DNA of 9,951 bases from the NCBI GenBank assembly GCA_024636425.1, contig JAGXHB010000232.1, positions 1-9,951 on the forward strand. Reading direction: 5' to 3'. The position numbers and the translations under genes are program-made. The notes below the pieces were generated by a model, which did no database searches, was not told the DNA's origin, and was given only the letters and a program-made list of their open reading frames with translations. This DNA is from Roseobacter sp. Lineage in GTDB: Bacteria; Pseudomonadota; Alphaproteobacteria; Rhodobacterales; Rhodobacteraceae. The number at the start of each line of letters is the position of its first letter. Position 1 is the first letter of the stretch. This document shows positions 6,330-9,951 of this stretch, one piece after another.

Positions 6330-7715
6330 ATGCAACGCACTTTGGTCATTCTTGTTGTCGGGCTCGCCCCTCATCTTGTTGGGGTGCACACGCCCCATTT
6401 AAAACGACTTGCCGCCCGCGGCGCGATGCGACCGTTAAATACAGTTACGCCTGCGGTAACCTGCACGGCGCAGTCGACTTTGCTGACCGGGCTTCCGCCC
6501 TCAGGACACGGCGCAGTGGCAAACGGGTGGTTCTTTCGCGACTTGGCTGAAGTGATGTTGTGGCGGCAGCCTAACCAGCTGGTCGCTGGCGAGAAAGTCT
6601 GGGAGGCGGGGCGTTCGCGCGATCCCGCCTTCACCTGCGCCAAGATGTTCTGGTGGTATAACATGTACTCCACCGCCGACTGGTCGGCGACACCGCGGCC
6701 CATGTATCCGGCCGACGGTCGCAAAATACCCGATCACTACGCCTATCCCGCCGAATTGCATGACGAACTCGATGCCAAACTAGGGCAGTTTCCATTGTTC
6801 AAATTCTGGGGACCGCTGGCGGATATTACCTCCTCGGCCTGGATCACAAAGGCGACGTTGCACGTGATGGAGACGCGATCTCCGACGTTGACGCTGACCT
6901 ACTTGCCCCATCTCGATTACAATCTTCAACGTCTTGGTCCGGATCTGGAACACCCCCGCCTGCAGAAGGACCTAAGGGAGATCGACGACCTTTGCGGAGA
7001 GCTGATCGAACATGCGGACCGGACTGGGCAACGGGTGATCGTTGTCTCCGAATATGGGATCACCAAGGCGACCGACGCGGTACACATCAACCGCATGTTG
7101 CGCAGCAATGGATTGCTGGCGGTCCGACCAGAAGAGTTCGGGCGCGAGATACTTGATGCCGGCGCTTCCCAAGCTTTCGCCGTCGCTGACCACCAGATCG
7201 CGCATATTTATGTCAAAGATCCCAAGCTCATCGACGAAGTCGCAGCTTTGTTGCAGGGCCTGGAAGGCGTCGAAGAGGTATGGGGCGAAGAGGCCAAAAA
7301 AGCCAATGGCCTTGACCACCCCAGATCGGGCGAGTTGGTCGCGATCAGCAAAGCCGATCGATGGTTCAGTTATTATTACTGGTTGGATGACGACAAGGCC
7401 CCGGATTTCGCCCGTATGGTCGATATCCACCGCAAACCTGGCTATGATCCGGTTGAACTGTTCGTGGATCCCAAGATCAAACTCCCGCTGCTGACCACCG
7501 GCATCAAGCTGGCAAAACGCAAGCTGGGACAACGGCAGTTGCTGGACATCATCTCACCCAGCGACACCACATTGGTCAAGGGCACCCACGGCCGCATCAC
7601 CGACGATCCGGACCAGGGGCCGTTGGTGATATCGTCAGAGGCGGATTTGATGCCAGAGGGTCCGGTCGAGGCGACCGACTTCAAAGCCTTAGTGCTAAAT
7701 CACATCTTTGACTGA
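6330..7715 (+). CDS. eboF: EboF, alkaline phosphatase/nucleotide pyrophosphatase-fold protein of the ebo cluster
   Basis: A 461-residue protein of the type I phosphodiesterase/nucleotide pyrophosphatase fold. The nucleophile region PAVTCTAQSTLLTG (41-54, Thr44) and HGAVANGW (60-67) are clear, followed by EboF-type stretches FWWYNMYSTADWS (107-119), TPRPMYPADGRKIPD (121-135) and FPLFKFWGP (154-162). Several metal ligands of the fold are altered: VVGLA (9-13) replaces IDGx, D196 is kept in HLDYNLQRLGP but the usual His is Gln200, and SEYG (240-243) replaces SDHG. H420 of GTHG is kept. It may act on a phosphorylated ebo intermediate with a changed metal site, or be non-catalytic. No signal peptide is evident, so it is probably cytoplasmic. 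It is the only ebo gene here on the plus strand. ATG 6330 lacks a good Shine-Dalgarno sequence; I see no better start. Confidence 0.86.
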   Translation: MQRTLVILVVGLAPHLVGVHTPHLKRLAARGAMRPLNTVTPAVTCTAQSTLLTGLPPSGHGAVANGWFFRDLAEVMLWRQPNQLVAGEKVWEAGRSRDPAFTCAKMFWWYNMYSTADWSATPRPMYPADGRKIPDHYAYPAELHDELDAKLGQFPLFKFWGPLADITSSAWITKATLHVMETRSPTLTLTYLPHLDYNLQRLGPDLEHPRLQKDLREIDDLCGELIEHADRTGQRVIVVSEYGITKATDAVHINRMLRSNGLLAVRPEEFGREILDAGASQAFAVADHQIAHIYVKDPKLIDEVAALLQGLEGVEEVWGEEAKKANGLDHPRSGELVAISKADRWFSYYYWLDDDKAPDFARMVDIHRKPGYDPVELFVDPKIKLPLLTTGIKLAKRKLGQRQLLDIISPSDTTLVKGTHGRITDDPDQGPLVISSEADLMPEGPVEATDFKALVLNHIFD

Positions 7716-7718
7716 CGA

Positions 7719-8561
7719 TCAGGTGCCGGACACCAGACGTTGCAACAGCAGTGTGAGGGCGAAACCGGCCACCGCGACAATCGCGAGTGACGGAAACCCC
7801 GAAGCGGCGATTAACACGGCATCATATAGGGATATTCCGGCAATCAGCGTCACCACGGCCTTGGGCACATCCCCGCGATTGCGCCTGAACAGCAGCCGCA
7901 GGGCAATGGCGACAAGAACCAGCAAGCCGCCCCAGATCGACAGCCCCAGGGCACTGCCCCATGCCTGCGACAGTGCGAATAGTAAGGGCAACGCAAGCAC
8001 GGCGAGCGGCCAGGCCCTATCAAGCCTATCGTAGGCCTCTTGCTTGGCCGCATAGGTTAGGCCGACGATATAGGCCAAAAGACCCAAGGCACCCCACAGC
8101 ACGCTGCCGGTAATTTCCGCAACAGCCGCCGCCGCCAACAGGTAGCAGAAAAACCGCGTCACGCCCATGATGACTGGGCTTAGAACCGTGCGCTTGTGCA
8201 GCCAATCATACAGGATCACCGCACCTGCCAATGCGATGCCCATCATCCCAGCTGCGATCCCCAGCGAAGCGGCGAGGACAATACCGGCCGCCAGCATCGC
8301 ATAGCCCCCGGCGAACACGGTCTTGACCTTGACGTGGCCCATGGGGATCGGTCGATTTGACCTCTCCTGTGCATCAATCTTCGCGTCGAACGCGTCGTTC
8401 AACCACATGCCGCCGGTGTAAAAGAGCGTCAGCGCCAGCCCCACAACAACAATTTCACCAAAAGGCGCGACACCGGCAAGCACGGCCCCCGCAATGGCGT
8501 TGGTCCACACCGTTGGCAAATTAGAGACACGGCCAAGGTTCAGAAAGGTTTGTAAATTCAT
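7719..8561 (-). CDS. eboC: EboC, UbiA-family prenyltransferase of the ebo cluster
   Basis: A 280-residue integral membrane protein with about eight or nine hydrophobic segments. It carries the first Asp-rich motif of UbiA prenyltransferases, NDAFDAKID (N55, D56, D59, D63), followed by RSNRPIPMG (68-75), which binds the Mg-diphosphate of the prenyl donor. The second Asp motif is weak: QEAYDRLD (174-181) instead of a plain DxxxD. LYDWLHKRT (118-125) and IAGISLYDAVLIA near 240-252 fit the EboC group. The expected job is to attach a prenyl chain to a polar cyclic precursor in the inner membrane, but donor and acceptor are unknown. ATG 8561 overlaps the eboE stop (ATGA), and GGAG lies 11 bases upstream; an ATG at 8585 adds eight residues of unlike character and was not chosen. 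It ends 3 bases from the eboF stop. Confidence 0.88.
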   Translation of the reverse strand: MNLQTFLNLGRVSNLPTVWTNAIAGAVLAGVAPFGEIVVVGLALTLFYTGGMWLNDAFDAKIDAQERSNRPIPMGHVKVKTVFAGGYAMLAAGIVLAASLGIAAGMMGIALAGAVILYDWLHKRTVLSPVIMGVTRFFCYLLAAAAVAEITGSVLWGALGLLAYIVGLTYAAKQEAYDRLDRAWPLAVLALPLLFALSQAWGSALGLSIWGGLLVLVAIALRLLFRRNRGDVPKAVVTLIAGISLYDAVLIAASGFPSLAIVAVAGFALTLLLQRLVSGT

Positions 8562-9745
8562 TGGCTCAGTTGCTCCAAGACCCACTCCATCTCGCGCACG
8601 ATGTCGCGGTCAACGGTCGCGCTGCGGATTTCTCGCGGCATGACGTCCCATGTATAGGTTTCGATTTCCAAATGCGCTGAAATCGGGTCAGCGCGGTGCA
8701 GGGCAAGGATCTCTTCGAGAAACCGACGTGTAGAGGAAAACGCCCCGAGGTTTTCCAAAAAGACTGGGACGTGGAAATGCATGCGCCACTCTTCTCCGTC
8801 TGTCTGCTCTCCCAAGGCCAAAGCTTCTGGCAAATCACTATGCATCTTCAGGCCATCTGCGTGACGGCGATTGACCTGATGCAGGTAGGTGGGTTCGCAG
8901 TAGGCCTGAAGCGCGGCGCGCTCAGACGGCCCGATGTGCGGGATACGCAAGGCCGCACTGATCTGAAGCTTGTGAACGGGAATTCCCGCGTCCCGCAGCG
9001 CCTGGATGCTGGCGGCGGGGTCTTCGTATTCCACCGCAGCGTGGCAGACATCATAGCAAAGACCAAGGTGCCTGGGCAGGGCTTCACGCGCCTTGGCTTC
9101 GCTGAGCCCGGTCAGCCCCGCCAGCCGGGTCACTGCGGAAGCGCTAAACAGATAGCGCTGAAAGTATGCGATGCTTTCAGCGATGGTTCCCAAAAAGCAA
9201 AATGGCTCAGGCTCGATTGCCAAGGCAACTTGAACACCTGTCTCGGCATGCAGCTTGACCAAATGCGCCACGCTTCGCAGATAGTTTTCCGCCATCTGTG
9301 CTTCGGCGCCCACGCCAAGGGGTTTGAACGTACCAGGCACCGTGGACAGACTGATGATTTCCCCCTGAGGGGCGATCTCTGACATCAAATCGGCCAATGC
9401 GTTGGTGTATTCGACCCGTTGGGCGCTACGCCAGTCGGGTTGATAGACCTCTTCTTTCACCGAGGCGTTATGGAACTTTCCAAACGGGAAACCATTCACC
9501 GTAATGCCAAGATAGTCCTGTTCATCCAGTAAGCGTTTCAGTTGTCGGCGCTTGCCCGGGTCTTCCAGATCGGCCAATGCCTCGGCTGAAAAGCGCAATC
9601 CCACTGCAAAGGGCTGTGTCGGTGATACGGCAGACTTGACGGCCGCAACCGGCCCGCACAAGGCCCCGCGAACATCCTCCCAGGTTTGGGTCGGGTGGAT
9701 GTTCAAGCAATATGTAAGGTGCCCAAGCTGGCCAGGAAGTTTCAT
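8558..9745 (-). CDS. eboE: EboE, xylose isomerase-like TIM-barrel protein of the ebo cluster
   Basis: A 395-residue protein of the AP endonuclease 2/xylose isomerase-like TIM-barrel superfamily, which includes sugar phosphate isomerases and epimerases. Likely metal-binding positions are E178 and E180 in IEPEPFCFLG, D232 and H235 in YDVCHAAVEYEDP, H258 with Q261 in HKLQIS, H323 and H325 in HFHVPVF, and E360 or E362 in LEIETYTWDVMP. NGFPFGKFHNASVKEEVYQP (84-103) is a stretch typical of EboE. It has no signal peptide or membrane segment. The substrate is unknown; an aldose-ketose type rearrangement on the cyclase product or its precursor is the usual guess. Its ATG at 9745 directly abuts the eboD stop, and there is only a weak purine-rich site upstream, so translation is probably coupled to eboD. 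Confidence 0.88.
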   Translation of the reverse strand: MKLPGQLGHLTYCLNIHPTQTWEDVRGALCGPVAAVKSAVSPTQPFAVGLRFSAEALADLEDPGKRRQLKRLLDEQDYLGITVNGFPFGKFHNASVKEEVYQPDWRSAQRVEYTNALADLMSEIAPQGEIISLSTVPGTFKPLGVGAEAQMAENYLRSVAHLVKLHAETGVQVALAIEPEPFCFLGTIAESIAYFQRYLFSASAVTRLAGLTGLSEAKAREALPRHLGLCYDVCHAAVEYEDPAASIQALRDAGIPVHKLQISAALRIPHIGPSERAALQAYCEPTYLHQVNRRHADGLKMHSDLPEALALGEQTDGEEWRMHFHVPVFLENLGAFSSTRRFLEEILALHRADPISAHLEIETYTWDVMPREIRSATVDRDIVREMEWVLEQLSQ

Positions 9746-9951
9746 TCAGTGGCGCTCGCGCGCCTTAAGCCAGGCCATCGCCTGCTCCATCAACGCGCTG
9801 TCGATTTCATTGACTTCAACTCCGACACCCAGTTCGCTCAGGAGCGTTATCGTCAGTGCACCGCCCAAATGTTCCTGAAATTCATCGAGGCCGACAAGGA
9901 TGGAAAGCCGTCCGTCGCGATCTTTGTTGTCAAGCGCGGGGTGCCAGACAC
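9746..9951 (-). CDS. eboD: EboD, 3-dehydroquinate synthase-like sugar phosphate cyclase, C-terminal end only
   Basis: The minus strand is open from the window edge to the TGA at 9746-9748, giving the last 67 residues of a longer protein. The stretch LVGLDEFQEHLGGALTIT (18-35) followed by LGVGVEVNEID (40-50) and a charged tail ending KARERH matches the C-terminus of EboD proteins, relatives of 3-dehydroquinate synthase that use NAD and a metal to cyclise sugar phosphates. The catalytic core lies outside the window. Identity rests on this short match together with the perfectly placed eboE and eboC next to it. Its stop abuts the eboE start with no intervening base. Confidence 0.8.
   Translation of the reverse strand, partial: VWHPALDNKDRDGRLSILVGLDEFQEHLGGALTITLLSELGVGVEVNEIDSALMEQAMAWLKARERH

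Noticed and set aside
6972..7532. Minus-strand open frame of 186 codons
   Set aside because: It is antisense to eboF and has no family resemblance.
8562..8585. Upstream ATG for eboC
   Set aside because: It would overlap eboE further and add residues unlike the family start. The ATGA contact at 8561 is the usual arrangement.
8696..9382. Long open frame on the plus strand (228 codons)
   Set aside because: It lies wholly antisense to eboE, whose conserved family motifs fix the coding strand; no recognisable domain.
1..9951. CRISPR array, tRNA, rRNA, insertion sequence or integrase
   Set aside because: I saw no spaced repeats, cloverleaf, terminal inverted repeats flanking a transposase, or recombinase motifs in the window.

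Overview
The window looks like part of an alphaproteobacterial chromosome, most likely from the Rhodobacteraceae (Roseobacter group). The grounds are moderately high GC, the class I c-type cytochrome, the TorA/BisC-type molybdoenzyme, and the general style of the proteins. This is inference from protein families, not a measured placement. It has three parts: a decayed left end, a two-gene periplasmic oxidation unit, and a large ebo gene cluster that runs off the right edge.

Left part (1-1677). The N-terminal 180 residues of a DMSO/TMAO/biotin-sulfoxide reductase family molybdoenzyme lie on the minus strand and run off the left edge. Divergent to it is a clearly broken MFS transporter: its first two membrane segments are joined, in a different frame, to its C-terminal third, so the middle is missing. 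About 330 bases without a recognisable gene follow, holding a candidate promoter and a perfect palindrome upstream of the next gene.

Middle part (1678-3850). An exported glucose/sorbosone dehydrogenase-like beta-propeller enzyme (probably PQQ-dependent) is followed by an exported protein with two CxxCH haem sites. The likely arrangement is dehydrogenase plus dedicated electron acceptor in the periplasm. A perfect 12-bp hairpin between the two genes could set their relative expression.

Right part (3869-9951). This is a complete set of ebo gene types (eboA, B, C, D, E, F), with eboD cut by the window edge. On the minus strand the order is eboD, eboE, eboC, then eboA, eboB and a DedA/VTT-family membrane protein. 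eboF sits between the two blocks on the opposite strand, so it is divergent from eboA and meets eboC end to end with a 3-base gap. The minus-strand genes are packed with stop/start contacts (eboD/eboE abutting, eboE/eboC and eboA/eboB overlapping), which indicates translational coupling. From the literature as I remember it, the cluster occurs in cyanobacteria (needed to move a scytonemin precursor to the periplasm in Nostoc punctiforme), in Pseudomonas fluorescens (a nematode-repellent phenotype), in other bacteria, and in eustigmatophyte plastids. The chemical product is not established. The gene set suggests a sugar-phosphate-cyclase product, prenyl transfer in the membrane, and processing by a TIM-barrel isomerase-like protein, a TatD-like hydrolase and a phosphatase-fold protein. 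No pigment or other pathway genes that would name the cargo are visible here.
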